Shown piece after piece: positions 22,558 to 34,202 of a stretch of DNA of 64,000 nt. Location: NCBI RefSeq assembly GCF_000332455.1, contig NZ_AOGY02000065.1, positions 1 to 64,000 on the forward strand, in the 5' to 3' direction. This DNA comes from Leptospira vanthielii serovar Holland str. Waz Holland = ATCC 700522. Lineage in GTDB: Bacteria; Spirochaetota; Leptospiria; Leptospirales; Leptospiraceae. The first letter of the stretch is position 1. Every line of letters starts with the position of its first letter. The position numbers were made by a program, and so were the translations under genes. The notes under the pieces are model-generated. The model was given only the letters and a program-made list of their open reading frames with translations. It had not been told where the DNA came from and searched no databases.

Positions 22558-23955
22558 ATGGCGACAAAACAAGCAACGAAAGAAACTGGGCTATTCGAAG
22601 CCATCCAACAATTCTGTCAGGACAAATCTCTTGATAGAGAACTCGTACTCGGTGTCATCCGAGACTCACTTCTCGCCGCCTATCGCAAAAAAGTCGGTTT
22701 GGAAGCGGAGACAGATGACCGTTGCCAAGTAGACTTCGGTTCCGACAACAAAAACGAAATCATCATCTCTGTCCTTCGTGACGTGGTAGAAGATAAAACA
22801 ACAAACCCTCTAGAGATCTCTCTAGAAGAAGCAAGTAAATTGGATCCTGCGGCGCAAGTGGGAACCCAAATGCGTGTGTTTGAAAAACCACAAGACCTTT
22901 CTCGGGTCCTTTCCAGCCAAGCCAAACAAATGGTTTTCCAACGTTTGCGTGATATGGAAAAGGAATTACTCTACCAAGAGTATAAATCCAAAGAAGGGGA
23001 ACTCACTCACGGGTACTTCCAACGTTGGAAAAAAGACATCATGTCCATCGACCTCGGTAAGGTCGAAGGGATCATGTTAAAAAAAGACCAAAACCCTGGC
23101 GAAAAATACCGCCAAGGGGATCGGATGAAAGCCATCATTTCTCGTGTGGAACTTAGACCCCGCGAACCAATGCCAGTCATCACACTCTCTCGTGCATCGG
23201 GTGACTTTGTGAAAAAACTCTTCGAGATGGAAATTCCCGAAGTGTATGACGGTATTGTAGAAATTCGCGATGTAGCCCGTATCCCATCTTACAGAACTAA
23301 GGTGGTTGTGACCACAAGTAAGTCTGATGTGGATCCTGTGGGAGCTTGTGTCGGTATGAAAGGGGTTCGGATCCAAGCCATCGTAAGAGAACTCGGAAAC
23401 GAAAGAATCGACATCGTATTACATTCTGACGAACCAAGTATTTTTATCGCCAATGCGATTTCTCCTGCAAAACCAGTAGAAGTGCATGTGGACAGAAAGA
23501 GGGGAGATGCCCTTGTCATCGTTCCCGATGAATCTCTTTCGCTTGCCATCGGAATCAACGGATCCAACGTCAAACTGGTATCCCAACTTTCCGGTTTCAA
23601 AATAGACATCAAAACTGTATCCCAATACAACCAGGAACTGGCTTCGCCGGAAGCTCGCGAAAAACTGGATCGACTCTTCAATGCCCAACAAGAGGCAATG
23701 GAAGAATCAGAAGACCAATATGGTGACGGTGCAGACGAAGAAGAAGAGGATTCTGGATTCACTCCACTGTCCGAAGTTCCGGGTCTCACTCCAAGGATCG
23801 TTGGCCTTCTCGAAGCCGGCGGGATCAAAAACGTGGAAACCCTTCTCGAGTTCAGCCAAGAGGAACTTTCGAAAATTTCCGGAATCGGGAAAACGACAGC
23901 AGAACAAATCTTACGTCTGCTTCGTGAATCTATCGAATGGGTAGAAGAGGGTTAA
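22558..23955 (+). CDS. nusA: Transcription termination/antitermination factor NusA
   Basis: 465 residues. N-terminal RNA polymerase-binding domain, an S1 domain (residues about 140-200), two KH domains with VGACVGMKGVRIQAIVREL and AIGINGSNVKLVSQLSG, an acidic linker (EEEEDSG) and one helix-hairpin-helix region near the C terminus (ISGIGKTTAEQIL). Acts in the cytoplasm on elongating polymerase. Confidence 0.95.
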   Translation: MATKQATKETGLFEAIQQFCQDKSLDRELVLGVIRDSLLAAYRKKVGLEAETDDRCQVDFGSDNKNEIIISVLRDVVEDKTTNPLEISLEEASKLDPAAQVGTQMRVFEKPQDLSRVLSSQAKQMVFQRLRDMEKELLYQEYKSKEGELTHGYFQRWKKDIMSIDLGKVEGIMLKKDQNPGEKYRQGDRMKAIISRVELRPREPMPVITLSRASGDFVKKLFEMEIPEVYDGIVEIRDVARIPSYRTKVVVTTSKSDVDPVGACVGMKGVRIQAIVRELGNERIDIVLHSDEPSIFIANAISPAKPVEVHVDRKRGDALVIVPDESLSLAIGINGSNVKLVSQLSGFKIDIKTVSQYNQELASPEAREKLDRLFNAQQEAMEESEDQYGDGADEEEEDSGFTPLSEVPGLTPRIVGLLEAGGIKNVETLLEFSQEELSKISGIGKTTAEQILRLLRESIEWVEEG

Positions 23956-23970
23956 GTTTTAAGGCATAAT

Positions 23971-26559
23971 ATGGAAGAGCAAAAATCGATTAAAGAAACC
24001 CTCCAGCAGGGAGCCAGTGGTGACAAAACCAAGAAAAAGCTTGTCATCAAAAAGAAAGCGGCACCTGCAGATGAGAAAAAAGAATCCAATTCTGGTTCAC
24101 AAGCAGCGGAAGCAGTAAAAACTTCTTCCCCCGCTTCGGACAAAAAAAAGGATTTGAATGAACTCATTCGTGAGGAAGCCAAAAGACAGGGACTCGGTTC
24201 CGGTCCGCAAGCTCCTTCCCAAGCATCCCCCATTGTGTCGCGTCCGGATAGAAAACCGGAGCCACAACCAGAACGAGAGAGACCTCCCATGGATCGCAAA
24301 CCCGAATCCATTCTCTCTGGGGATACCTCTTCTCCTAACTACCGCCAAGGCGGTGGTCCTGGCCAACAAGGCGGCCAAGGCGGAGGGAATCCAGGTTATT
24401 TTAGAAAAGAAGATCGTAATCCGATTGTATCGAGACCTACCACTCCTCGTCCCCCAAGACCGGAAGGCCAAGGAACAGGATACCAAGGAAATCGTGGACC
24501 TGGACAAGGTGGCCCTGGTGGATACCAAGGAAATCGTGGACCTGGACAAGGTGGCCCTGGTGGATACCAAGGAAATCGTGGTGCAAGACCGATTGGTCAA
24601 GGTGGCCCTGGAACGGGAAGACCTCCTGGAGATTCTCCCTTCGGTGCTCCGGGTGGACCTCCTGGCGCCGGCGGCCCTGGTGGTGCTAAAAAAAGAGTCT
24701 TTGATAAGGAAAAAGGCGGAAGAGAAGAAAACGAAAACACTAAGTTTTTCAAACAATCCTTTCGCAAACAAAAAGCTCAGGCTGCGGCCCTTGCCGCAGT
24801 ACCAAAAGAAATCTCCATTTTGGAAAACATCCAAGTGGGAGAGATTGCTAAAAAACTGAATTTAAAACCTGGGGAAGTCATCAGTAAACTCATGAAAATG
24901 GGGATGATGGTAACCATCAACAATGTGATCGATGCAGAAACGGCTTCCATCCTCGCGGATGATTACGGCTGTAAGGTGAAGATTGTTTCCCTTTACGACG
25001 AAACTGTCATCGAAGAAGAAAAGGATGCACCAGAAGATTATATCACTCGTCCTCCAGTCGTTACTATCATGGGTCACGTTGACCATGGTAAAACCAAACT
25101 TTTGGATACCATTCGTTCGTCTCGAGTGGCAGAAGGGGAATCGGGCGGAATCACTCAGCACATTGGTGCCTACCAAGTAGAAACCAATCGGGGAAAGGTA
25201 GCTTTCCTTGATACTCCTGGTCACGAAGCCTTCACTTCCATGAGAGCACGTGGTGCCTCGGTCACTGACATTGTCGTGCTTGTTGTTGCTGCCGATGACG
25301 GGGTTATGCCTCAAACCATCGAAGCCATCAATCACGCCAAAGAAGCAGAAGTACCAATTATTGTTGCTGTAAACAAAATTGATTTACCTGCAGCGAACCC
25401 GGAGAAGGTGAGACAAGAACTTTCCAACTACGGATTACAACCGGAAGAATGGGGCGGAACTACCATCTTCTGTGATATCTCAGCTAAAAATAATATTGGA
25501 ATTGATAAACTCCTCGAGATGCTTCTCATCCAAGCAGAACTTCTCGACCACAAATCCAATCCAAAACGAAAAGCCAAAGGAACCATCGTCGAAGCAAAAC
25601 TCGATCCAGGTCGTGGTGCTGTGGCAACTGTCCTCATCCAAAACGGAACACTCCGTGTGGGTGATGCCTTTGTTGCCGGAGTTCATGCGGGTCGTGTACG
25701 AGCGATGTATGATGACCTTGGTAATTCCATTCGTGAAGCAGGTCCGTCTTTTCCAGCCCTTGTGACTGGACTCGATGGAGTGCCGGATGCTGGTGCACCA
25801 TTTGACGTCGTGATCGATGACAAAGAAGCACGCACCATCTCTCATAGCCGTCAAGAGTATGAAAGACTAGGCCAGTCGAAAAATGCTGCGACCCGTGTCA
25901 CTCTAGACAACATGAGCGAGATCATCAAACAAGGTGCTCTGAAAGAACTCAAAGTGATCATCAAAGCGGACGTTCGCGGATCGACAGAAGCCGTGAAAGA
26001 AGCCCTTGAGAAACTTTCTACGGCAGATGTTCGCCTAAATGTAATCCATGCAGGAACGGGTGCGATTGTTGATTCCGATATCATCCTGGCATCGGCATCC
26101 AACGCGATTGTGATTGGTTTCCATACACGTGCGAATCCAAAAACAGTCTCTCTTGCTGAGAAAGAAAAAGTCGAAATCAAATACTACAGTATCATTTACG
26201 ATGTAGTGAACGAAGTCAAAGCTTCCATGGAAGGAATGCTCGAACCAGAAAAAGTTGAAAACGTGATTGGTAAGGTAGAAATCCGAGACGTATTCAAAAT
26301 TTCCAAAGTGGGTAACATTGCAGGTTGTATGGTCAAATCCGGTAAGGTAACCAAACAATCGCACGTTCGGGTCATCTCGAGCGAAACTGGTGAAATCACT
26401 TGGGAAGGTAAGATCAAAAACCTCAAACGTATGAAAGACGATGTGGCTGATGTTCTTACTGGGTTTGAGTGCGGTATCTTACTCGATGGATTTAATGACT
26501 TTGTTGTGGGTGATGAGATCGAAGCTTACGAGATCCGAGAGATTGCTCGTAAACTTTAA
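23971..26559 (+). CDS. infB: Translation initiation factor IF-2
   Basis: 862 residues. The first 240 are Lys/Glu- then Gly-rich; this includes a [14 protein letters not shown] unit encoded by a 42-bp tandem repeat at 24478-24582. The G domain has [23 protein letters not shown] and SAK motifs, followed by the IF2 domains II to IV. Delivers fMet-tRNA to the 30S subunit. Fifteen bp after nusA in the same operon. Confidence 0.96.
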   Translation: MEEQKSIKETLQQGASGDKTKKKLVIKKKAAPADEKKESNSGSQAAEAVKTSSPASDKKKDLNELIREEAKRQGLGSGPQAPSQASPIVSRPDRKPEPQPERERPPMDRKPESILSGDTSSPNYRQGGGPGQQGGQGGGNPGYFRKEDRNPIVSRPTTPRPPRPEGQGTGYQGNRGPGQGGPGGYQGNRGPGQGGPGGYQGNRGARPIGQGGPGTGRPPGDSPFGAPGGPPGAGGPGGAKKRVFDKEKGGREENENTKFFKQSFRKQKAQAAALAAVPKEISILENIQVGEIAKKLNLKPGEVISKLMKMGMMVTINNVIDAETASILADDYGCKVKIVSLYDETVIEEEKDAPEDYITRPPVVTIMGHVDHGKTKLLDTIRSSRVAEGESGGITQHIGAYQVETNRGKVAFLDTPGHEAFTSMRARGASVTDIVVLVVAADDGVMPQTIEAINHAKEAEVPIIVAVNKIDLPAANPEKVRQELSNYGLQPEEWGGTTIFCDISAKNNIGIDKLLEMLLIQAELLDHKSNPKRKAKGTIVEAKLDPGRGAVATVLIQNGTLRVGDAFVAGVHAGRVRAMYDDLGNSIREAGPSFPALVTGLDGVPDAGAPFDVVIDDKEARTISHSRQEYERLGQSKNAATRVTLDNMSEIIKQGALKELKVIIKADVRGSTEAVKEALEKLSTADVRLNVIHAGTGAIVDSDIILASASNAIVIGFHTRANPKTVSLAEKEKVEIKYYSIIYDVVNEVKASMEGMLEPEKVENVIGKVEIRDVFKISKVGNIAGCMVKSGKVTKQSHVRVISSETGEITWEGKIKNLKRMKDDVADVLTGFECGILLDGFNDFVVGDEIEAYEIREIARKL
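24478..24582 (+). repeat. 42-bp tandem repeat within infB
   Basis: Two full copies of GGATACCAAGGAAATCGTGG plus 22 more bases, and half of a third copy. Each encodes 14 residues of the disordered N-terminal region, so copy number could change without frameshift. Confidence 0.85.
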
Positions 26560-26569
26560 GGCGGCCTAA

Positions 26570-27070
26570 ATGAATCCCATTCGAATGAAAAAACTCGAAT
26601 CGGAGATCATTCGCCAAATCTCCACTGCGATTTTAGCAGGCAAGGTAAAAGACCCTCGGGTCTTTTTGCCGAGTTTCCATCGGATTGAGATCAGCGAAGA
26701 TCTGAAATATGCAAAAATTTACTTCACTGCTCTTTGTAATAACAACGAAAGAAAAAAACTCACACAAGGACTTGTTTCTTGTGCGGGGTTTCTCTCTTCT
26801 TTTGTAGGAAAGAATCTCCACCTGCATACCAACCCCAAGTTTAGTTTTGTCTGGGACAATAACTACATCAAAAGTTTGGAAGTGAATCGTTTGATTGATG
26901 AATCTGCCCCCAAAACTTTGTTTGAGGAACTCCATCCAAGTGAAAACGAAGAGGATGAGGACAGGGACGAAGAACTTGAGGATACAAATTCTGTCGCATC
27001 GGACAAGGTTCAGGACTTGGAAAAATCCTCCGAAGATACGGAAAAAGATTCCAATTCAAAAACCTCATAG
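26570..27070 (+). CDS. rbfA: Ribosome-binding factor A
   Basis: 166 residues. The first 115 match RbfA (KLESEIIRQIS, KDPRV, ISEDLKYAKIYFTAL). The remaining 50 are an acidic Asp/Glu/Ser-rich extension beyond the usual length. Needed for 30S maturation in the cold. In the operon after infB. Confidence 0.92.
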   Translation: MNPIRMKKLESEIIRQISTAILAGKVKDPRVFLPSFHRIEISEDLKYAKIYFTALCNNNERKKLTQGLVSCAGFLSSFVGKNLHLHTNPKFSFVWDNNYIKSLEVNRLIDESAPKTLFEELHPSENEEDEDRDEELEDTNSVASDKVQDLEKSSEDTEKDSNSKTS

Positions 27071-27106
27071 CCTTACTGCCGTAATTATCGTTAGGTGAAT
27101 GATTCT

Positions 27107-28036
27107 ATGTCTAAATCCTACCAATCCGGTTTTTTATTTGTCTATAAACCACAAGGCATCACGAGTTCTGATTTAGTACTCAAAACCAAACGTCTCTTAA
27201 AACAAAAGTCTGTCGGCCACACGGGAACTCTTGACCGGTTTGCCGAGGGTCTTCTCATTTTGCCTTGCGGCGACTACACTGCTTTTTCCCAAGTATTCCT
27301 TGGAAAAGACAAAACCTATTTTGCGGAAGTAGTTGTGGGACTACGCACCGATTCAGGAGATCCTGAGGGAGTGGTAGAAGTGGAGGAAAGAGCATCCTCC
27401 CAATTACGTTTCGAATCTGAATATCCCATCGAACGATTGGAAGAGGAACTCATTGGTCTCACCAAACTCAAAACACAGAAGGCGCCCAAAATTTCGGCCC
27501 TGAAAGTCGGTGGCAAACGCCAATCGGATCTCGTTCGAGAAGGGGCCGTTGTGGAAGAAAAGGAAAGGCCCATTTCGATCTACAAAGTATCCGAGATCCA
27601 AAGGACAGAGGTCGGATTTTCCTTTCGGATCCATGTGAGTTCTGGAACGTACATTCGGAAAATTATTTTGGATCTATCCGAAAAATGGGGGATTCCCATG
27701 TCTCTCGGAAGACTTGTCCGCGAATCGATCGGAGAGTTCGATTTGAACGGGGTAAAACCCGTGGAAGAAATCACTTACAAGGATTTGCGAACCTGGAAAG
27801 AAGTATTTCCGCTTCCCGTTCGCATTGCCGACGGGGCGGAAAAAAAGGCCGTGATCCATGGGGGATACATTTGGGACAAACTCCCGAAGGCGGAGGAAAA
27901 CGGGTTTTATATCCTGGACTCGGACGAAACCACCATCCTTGCCTGGTGTTCCTATGACGGGAAACCGGATCACATTCCCTACCGATACAGAAAAGTATTT
28001 TTTGACCCTTCCTTAAAAATTATGTTTTCTAATTGA
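27107..28036 (+). CDS. truB: tRNA pseudouridine(55) synthase TruB
   Basis: About 309 residues. The catalytic Asp lies in GHTGTLDRFAEGLL, and the Y/K motifs KAPKISALKVGGKR and SSGTYIRKI are present. Makes pseudouridine at position 55 of tRNA. The frame opens at GTG 27095; ATG 27107 has AGGTGA upstream and is chosen. Confidence 0.93.
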   Translation: MSKSYQSGFLFVYKPQGITSSDLVLKTKRLLKQKSVGHTGTLDRFAEGLLILPCGDYTAFSQVFLGKDKTYFAEVVVGLRTDSGDPEGVVEVEERASSQLRFESEYPIERLEEELIGLTKLKTQKAPKISALKVGGKRQSDLVREGAVVEEKERPISIYKVSEIQRTEVGFSFRIHVSSGTYIRKIILDLSEKWGIPMSLGRLVRESIGEFDLNGVKPVEEITYKDLRTWKEVFPLPVRIADGAEKKAVIHGGYIWDKLPKAEENGFYILDSDETTILAWCSYDGKPDHIPYRYRKVFFDPSLKIMFSN

Positions 28037-28062
28037 GACCTTCTTAAAATCTGGATACTGTT

Positions 28063-28329
28063 ATGATCACAAAAGAACAAAAACAGCAGATCATTGCTAC
28101 TTTCGGTAGCAAACCAAACGACTCAGGTTCTGCAGAAGTACAAATCGCTCTTCTCGACTCTCGTATTAAAGACCTTACTGACCACTTCAAGGCTAACAAG
28201 AAGGACTTCCACTCTCGCCGCGGACTAATCGCAATGGTGAACCAGAGAAAGAGTTTGTTGGAATACCTAAAACGTTCCAACCTCGAAAGTTATAAAAAGC
28301 TGATTGAAAAACTCGGCCTTAGGAAATAA
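28063..28329 (+). CDS. rpsO: 30S ribosomal protein S15
   Basis: 88 residues of standard S15 length, with the conserved [15 protein letters not shown] block ([19 protein letters not shown]) and [12 protein letters not shown] end. Next to pnp, the conserved gene order. Binds 16S rRNA and often regulates its own mRNA. Confidence 0.96.
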   Translation: MITKEQKQQIIATFGSKPNDSGSAEVQIALLDSRIKDLTDHFKANKKDFHSRRGLIAMVNQRKSLLEYLKRSNLESYKKLIEKLGLRK

Positions 28330-28334
28330 ATCCT

Positions 28335-30425
28335 ATGGCTACAGAGTTGACTGGTACTTGGGGTAGAGATTCTATCACCATTGAGACCGGCAAGTGGGCG
28401 AAACAAGCTCACGGGTCGGTTGTATACAAAACCGGAAATTTGGTTCTACTTGCCACTGTTTGTGCTGCAGAGGAACCAAAAGAAGGACAAGATTTTTTCC
28501 CACTTACATGCGAATACACTGAGAAAGCCTATTCGGTAGGTCGTTTTCCTGGTGGATACTTCAAACGCGAAGCAAAACCTGCAGAACACGAAGTATTACT
28601 TTCCCGAATTTTGGATCGTCCCATTCGCCCTATGTTTCCAGAAGGATACTTCTCTGAAGTACAACTTCTAGTCCAAGTATTATCTGCAGACAAACAAGTT
28701 TCTGTCCAAGGACATGCGATTAACGCGGCTTCGGCGGCACTTTCTGTTTCTTCCATTCCTTTTGCAGGCCCGATTGCTGGTGCTCGTATTGGAAGGATCG
28801 CTGGTGAATTTATTCTTAACCCCACAAACGAAGAGATCACAAGATCCGATTTGGATTTGGTAGTTGCGGGAACAAAAGAAGCCATCGTTATGATCGAAGG
28901 GGAAGCAAGCGAAATCTCTAAAGAAGATATGATGGCTGCTCTCCGTTTTGCCCAAGAACAACTAAAAGTTGCAGTTGAAATGCAAGAAACTTTAGCTAAG
29001 AAAAACGGAACTGTCAAAAAGGAAGTTGTTTTAAAAACTCCTGACAAAGAACTTCTTAAAAAAGTTCGTGAGTTCGCCTACGACCGTTTGTCGGCTGCAA
29101 ACAAAAATTCTGACAAAACAAAACGTAATGATGACATCAAAGCCATCAATAAAGAAACAGTAGAACATTTCAAAACCTTACTGGCTCCAGAAGACAAATC
29201 AAAAGATATCAAACATTACCTACATGAATTAGAATACGAAGTGGTCCGCGAACTTGTGCTTAACGAAGGAATTCGTTTTGATGGTCGTAAAACCAATGAA
29301 ATTCGTCAAATTTCTTGTGAGATTGATGTCCTTCCTGGACCTCACGGATCGGCAGTATTTACAAGAGGACAAACCCAATCCCTTGGTGTTGTGACTCTAG
29401 GAACTACTTCTGACAACCAAAGATACGAAACTTTGGAAGGTTCGAAAGAAAAGAACTTTATGTTGCATTACAATTTCCCTGCATTCTCTGTTGGGGAAGT
29501 TCGCCGTAACTCAGGTCCTGGCCGACGTGAAATTGGTCACGGAAACCTAGCAGAACGTGCGATTAAAAAAGTCCTCCCCACCCAAGTGGATTTTCCTTAC
29601 GTGATTCGAATTGTTTCTGAAATTTTAGAATCGAATGGATCTTCTTCTATGGCTTCCGTTTGTTCGGGAACCTTGGCCCTTATGGCTGGGGGAGTTCCGA
29701 TTTCTGGTGCAGTCTCTGGAATTGCGATGGGACTTTTTAGTGATGAAAAAGGTCGATTTGCGGTTCTTTCTGATATCGCCGGAATCGAAGACCACTTCGG
29801 AGACATGGATTTCAAACTCGCAGGAACCAAAAAAGGGATCACTGCCTTCCAAATGGACCTTAAAGTCAATGGACTTGGTTTGGAAGTTTTACAAAAAGCC
29901 ATCGAACAAGCAGAAGTGGGCCGCGATCATATCCTTGGAGAAATGAACAAAGCGATTTCTTCAGTCAAAGGCAATTTGAGTTTAAATGCACCACGTATCA
30001 CTCTAAAACAAATTCCTAAAGATCGTATTGGCGAGCTCATTGGTCCTGGTGGGAAAATGATCCGTGCGATCATCGAACAATCTGGTTCTGAAATTTCTGT
30101 AGATGACACAGGAAAGGTAACCATTGCCTCTCCAAGTGAAGAAGCTAAAGAAAAAGCCATTGCCATGATCGACGGAATCTTTGAAGAAATCGAAGTAGGC
30201 AAAATCTATGATGGTGTCATCAAACGAATTGCTGACTTTGGTGCCTTTGTCGAAATTTTGCCAGGAAAAGAAGGACTTTGCCACATCTCTAAACTAGATG
30301 TGAAACGAGTGCAATCGGTTCGTGACATTGTTACCGAAGGGGACAAGATCCAAGTGAAAGTGATTTCCGTTGATAAAATGGGGAAAATCGACCTTTCCAG
30401 AAAGGATGTTCTTTTAGACAACTAA
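28335..30425 (+). CDS. pnp: Polyribonucleotide nucleotidyltransferase
   Basis: 696 residues. Two RNase PH domains, the second with [16 protein letters not shown] and [23 protein letters not shown], then a KH domain ([16 protein letters not shown]) and an S1 domain ([22 protein letters not shown]). Degrades RNA from the 3' end by phosphorolysis. Five bp after rpsO. Confidence 0.97.
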   Translation: MATELTGTWGRDSITIETGKWAKQAHGSVVYKTGNLVLLATVCAAEEPKEGQDFFPLTCEYTEKAYSVGRFPGGYFKREAKPAEHEVLLSRILDRPIRPMFPEGYFSEVQLLVQVLSADKQVSVQGHAINAASAALSVSSIPFAGPIAGARIGRIAGEFILNPTNEEITRSDLDLVVAGTKEAIVMIEGEASEISKEDMMAALRFAQEQLKVAVEMQETLAKKNGTVKKEVVLKTPDKELLKKVREFAYDRLSAANKNSDKTKRNDDIKAINKETVEHFKTLLAPEDKSKDIKHYLHELEYEVVRELVLNEGIRFDGRKTNEIRQISCEIDVLPGPHGSAVFTRGQTQSLGVVTLGTTSDNQRYETLEGSKEKNFMLHYNFPAFSVGEVRRNSGPGRREIGHGNLAERAIKKVLPTQVDFPYVIRIVSEILESNGSSSMASVCSGTLALMAGGVPISGAVSGIAMGLFSDEKGRFAVLSDIAGIEDHFGDMDFKLAGTKKGITAFQMDLKVNGLGLEVLQKAIEQAEVGRDHILGEMNKAISSVKGNLSLNAPRITLKQIPKDRIGELIGPGGKMIRAIIEQSGSEISVDDTGKVTIASPSEEAKEKAIAMIDGIFEEIEVGKIYDGVIKRIADFGAFVEILPGKEGLCHISKLDVKRVQSVRDIVTEGDKIQVKVISVDKMGKIDLSRKDVLLDN

Positions 30426-30430
30426 ACAGT

Positions 30431-30450
30431 CCCCAAACAATTGTTTGGGG
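30431..30450 (+). promoter_or_regulatory. Hairpin covering the M16 gene ribosome site
   Basis: CCCCAAACAATTGTTTGGGG is a perfect 20-bp palindrome between pnp and the peptidase gene. The SD-like GGGGGGAG (30447-30454) overlaps its right arm, and ATG 30462 follows 7 bases later. There is no T-run. It could halt 3' decay of pnp mRNA, or gate translation of the next gene. Confidence 0.6.
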
Positions 30451-30461
30451 GGAGTAACCAA

Positions 30462-31748
30462 ATGGCATCCGTCATCGAATGCAAACGAACCTTTTTACCT
30501 AATGGGTTAACGGTTCTATTTCAACCTATGAAACACGCATCTTCTATGGGGGTGGGTGTTTTTTTGAAACAGGGCAGTCTTGCCGAAACCAATTCCGAAC
30601 ATGGATACTTCCACTTTTTAGAGCACATGCTCTTTAAAGATACGGAAACGCGCACCAGTAAAGAAATTGCAGAATCCATTGAACGTGTCGGTGGAATTTT
30701 GAATGGATCTACGGGTCGTGAATACACTCAGTACTATGTAGTTGCTATCAAAGACCAAGCGGAGCTTGCTTTTGAAATCCTTTCTGATATGTTATTTCGT
30801 CCTCTTTTTCGCAAAGAAGACATCAAAACAGAGAAGGGTGTCATTATGGAAGAGATGCGTTCTTATGAAGATGCGCCCGATGATTTTGTCTACGATTATT
30901 ACTTTCGTAACATTTTTGGAAAGTCACCTTACGGGCGTGATATCATTGGAACCAAAAAATCAGTCACAGGGGTCAGTGAAAAATCCATCCGCAGTTTTTT
31001 CGAGAAACATTATTTTCCCAAAAATATGGTAATCTCGGTTTCTGGAAATTTTACTTGGGAAAAAATTTTAGATCTCACAAACAAATATTTTTCCTTTGAA
31101 AATCCTAAGGGAAAACATCCCACGGAACTCATCATCCCTGCACCGAAGAAACACTATTCCAAACATCTGGAACGCCGAAAAATCGAACAGTTCCATATTA
31201 TGCTTGGGGTGAATGGAAACAAAAGGGACTACCGAACGGTGACTGTCACTCAACTTATCTCTACCATTCTTGGTGGGGGAATGGCTTCCCGCCTTTTCCA
31301 AAACATCCGTGAAAAAGAAGGCCTTTGTTATAGCATTTACAGTTTTCCTTCCTATTACAAAACAACGGGACTCTTTTCCATCTCCTCGGCCACTTCCAAA
31401 GAGAAGGCAGCCCGTTGTGTGGAACTCATTCTAAAAGAGTTAGAAAGTATTGCAAAAAATGGATTTTCCAAATCGGAACTGGCAGATGCAAAATCCAACC
31501 AAATGGGTTCCATTGCCATCGGGTATGAACTTCCCGAAAACCGAATGAACAATATTGGCCTCCAAGAAATCTATTATGGAAAATATTTCTCTTTGGAAGA
31601 CCGAATGAAATCGATTAAGTCGGTGACCTTAGAGGAAATTAATGAGACCGCAAAACAGTTGTTTGATTTGAAAAAAGTGCATTTGTCTTGTGTGGGCGAT
31701 ATGTCGGAAAGTCAATTCTCCAAAATCCCTGTCCAATTTGGTGGGTAG
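30462..31748 (+). CDS. M16-family zinc peptidase
   Basis: 428 residues. The inverted zinc motif HFLEHMLF (HxxEH) is near residue 50, and the downstream Glu is in the E-K-G-V-I-x-E-E-M segment. The C-terminal half has the second inactive-like domain with GGGMASRLFQNIREKEGLCY. Resembles the processing-peptidase-like M16B proteins that commonly follow pnp. The open frame begins at 30441, but ATG 30462 has the ribosome site. Confidence 0.92.
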   Translation: MASVIECKRTFLPNGLTVLFQPMKHASSMGVGVFLKQGSLAETNSEHGYFHFLEHMLFKDTETRTSKEIAESIERVGGILNGSTGREYTQYYVVAIKDQAELAFEILSDMLFRPLFRKEDIKTEKGVIMEEMRSYEDAPDDFVYDYYFRNIFGKSPYGRDIIGTKKSVTGVSEKSIRSFFEKHYFPKNMVISVSGNFTWEKILDLTNKYFSFENPKGKHPTELIIPAPKKHYSKHLERRKIEQFHIMLGVNGNKRDYRTVTVTQLISTILGGGMASRLFQNIREKEGLCYSIYSFPSYYKTTGLFSISSATSKEKAARCVELILKELESIAKNGFSKSELADAKSNQMGSIAIGYELPENRMNNIGLQEIYYGKYFSLEDRMKSIKSVTLEEINETAKQLFDLKKVHLSCVGDMSESQFSKIPVQFGG

Positions 31749-31832
31749 TAAAAAACAATACGTAGTGAATTGTCTTGACCTGAATCAAATCTCTATTCTC
31801 CGAAATATAAACCAAAGAAGAAATTAAAATTA

Positions 31833-32276
31833 ATGAAGCCTCCCATTGTTTCTCTCCAAATTTTAAAACCCGGTGCTGTCGTTCCCGAATACAAAACGTC
31901 TGGTTCTGCGGGTATGGACCTTTCTGCCTGCCTAACGGAAAATTTAATCCTCACCGGAGGCGAAGTGGTTTTTGTCCCAACGGGACTTGCTATGGCCATC
32001 CCCGACGGGTATGAAGGACAGATTCGTCCCAGAAGTGGATTCTCAACCAAAAATAGAATCATTATGCCGAATAGCCCCGGGACCATCGATTCTGATTACC
32101 GGGGAGAAATCCTCATCCCACTTCTCAATTTAAGTGGTGCGGACTTTGTCCTCGAACCGGGAACTCGGGTCGCTCAGATTGTGTTTCAGGCCGTAGGACA
32201 GCTGGCAGTGCAAGTCGTGACAGAACTTTCGATCACTGAAAGAGGAGTGGGCGGGTTTGGGAGCACAGGAAAATAA
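31833..32276 (+). CDS. dut: Deoxyuridine 5'-triphosphate nucleotidohydrolase
   Basis: 147 residues of normal length with the five dUTPase motifs: GSAGMDLSA, RPRSGFSTKN, GTIDSDYRGEI, PGTRVAQIVF and RGVGGFGSTGK. Converts dUTP to dUMP and keeps uracil out of DNA. Confidence 0.96.
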   Translation: MKPPIVSLQILKPGAVVPEYKTSGSAGMDLSACLTENLILTGGEVVFVPTGLAMAIPDGYEGQIRPRSGFSTKNRIIMPNSPGTIDSDYRGEILIPLLNLSGADFVLEPGTRVAQIVFQAVGQLAVQVVTELSITERGVGGFGSTGK

Positions 32277-32348
32277 GACATAACTCGGAAAAAAGACACT
32301 TAGCTTTTTGTAAACTCTACCGATAGAAAGCTGTAGAGGTGCCTTTTT

Positions 32349-33145
<797 letters not shown>

Positions 33146-33146
<1 letters not shown>

Positions 33147-34087
33147 TGAAACTTTGGTTCCTCCTCTTTTTTAGTTTGGTTTTTTCTTTGTCAATCTTGG
33201 CAAAGGAAAAGGAAAATCGTCTCTACTTAAAACCCAAAACGGTTGTGGGGAATAGTGAGATTCGTTTGTCCGATTTTACCAACTGGAAAGGAAACTGGAA
33301 CCCAATCCTTTTTGAAAACCTAAAAGCACCTAAAATCTTAGATCCAGAATCTTTGGCTTTGACACTCAATGTTCGTTACTTGAAAGAGTTTGGGGATGAA
33401 ATTGTTTATGAAGTGATGGGAAAAGAAGGAATCCTACTTCCACGAACCACTGTGGTCGGAAAAAAAGATTTAGAACGAAGTCTTTGGAAAGAACTGCAAG
33501 AGAATGTGGATGGTTCCCTCGGCGAAGAAGGCCAATCGGTTCGTTTGAGTTCTGAAAAGGATTCCATCCAAATCATCTCTGGAACCAAACTCGTATGGCG
33601 AAATACCGGTCGCACCCTCCATGCAGGGAAACGCCTCTTTCCTTTGGACTATTACTTTGAAGGGAAGATGGTACATTCCGAATCCATTCCCTTTCTGATT
33701 GAAGAAAAGAAAAAAACTTACTTCACCACAAGGGAGATTCCCTCCAAAGCAGTGTTAACGGATGCCGACGTGGCTCTAAAAGAATTTTTTACCGCAGACC
33801 ATAACAAAGAGTATATGGACGAAAGTCCTGCGGGAAAAACAGCTCTCGGTGTTCTCACAAGTGATACTGCCATTGAAAAAAAACAAGTGAGAACCTTACA
33901 TACGATAGAGAGAGGACAAGAAGTCCAATTGGTGTATACTGTTGGAAATTTATTATTAAAAATCAAAACAAGGGCACTTGCTTCTGGAAATCGTGGGGAT
34001 GAAATTCAAGTTTTGAACTTAGCCTCGCAAAAAATCATCAAGGCCCGTGTTCAAAATGAAGGGATTTGCCTTCTGGAAGAGATTTAA
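33146..34087 (+). CDS. flgA: Flagellar P-ring assembly chaperone FlgA
   Basis: 313 residues. Signal peptide to about residue 20, then a SAF-like C-terminal domain (FTTREIPSKAVLTDADVAL, VQLVYTVGNLLLKIKTRAL). Its ATG overlaps the flgG stop. FlgA assists FlgI assembly in the periplasm. Confidence 0.88.
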
Positions 34088-34202
34088 AGTTCGTATGAAA
34101 TCAAATATACATTTAGATTCAAAATCTAATTTAAACTCAGGTTCAAATGATCAATTCAATTTGACTCAAAATCAGATTGTTTTAACAAAAAGGATTTCCT
34201 TC

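Noticed and set aside
23289..23828. 179-codon minus-strand open frame in nusA
   Set aside because: Antisense to the KH domains of NusA; Ser-rich low-complexity translation typical of a shadow frame.
24097..24834. Long open frames on both strands in the front of infB
   Set aside because: The Gly-rich repetitive DNA keeps several frames open; the IF-2 frame is continuous with the G domain and explains the region.
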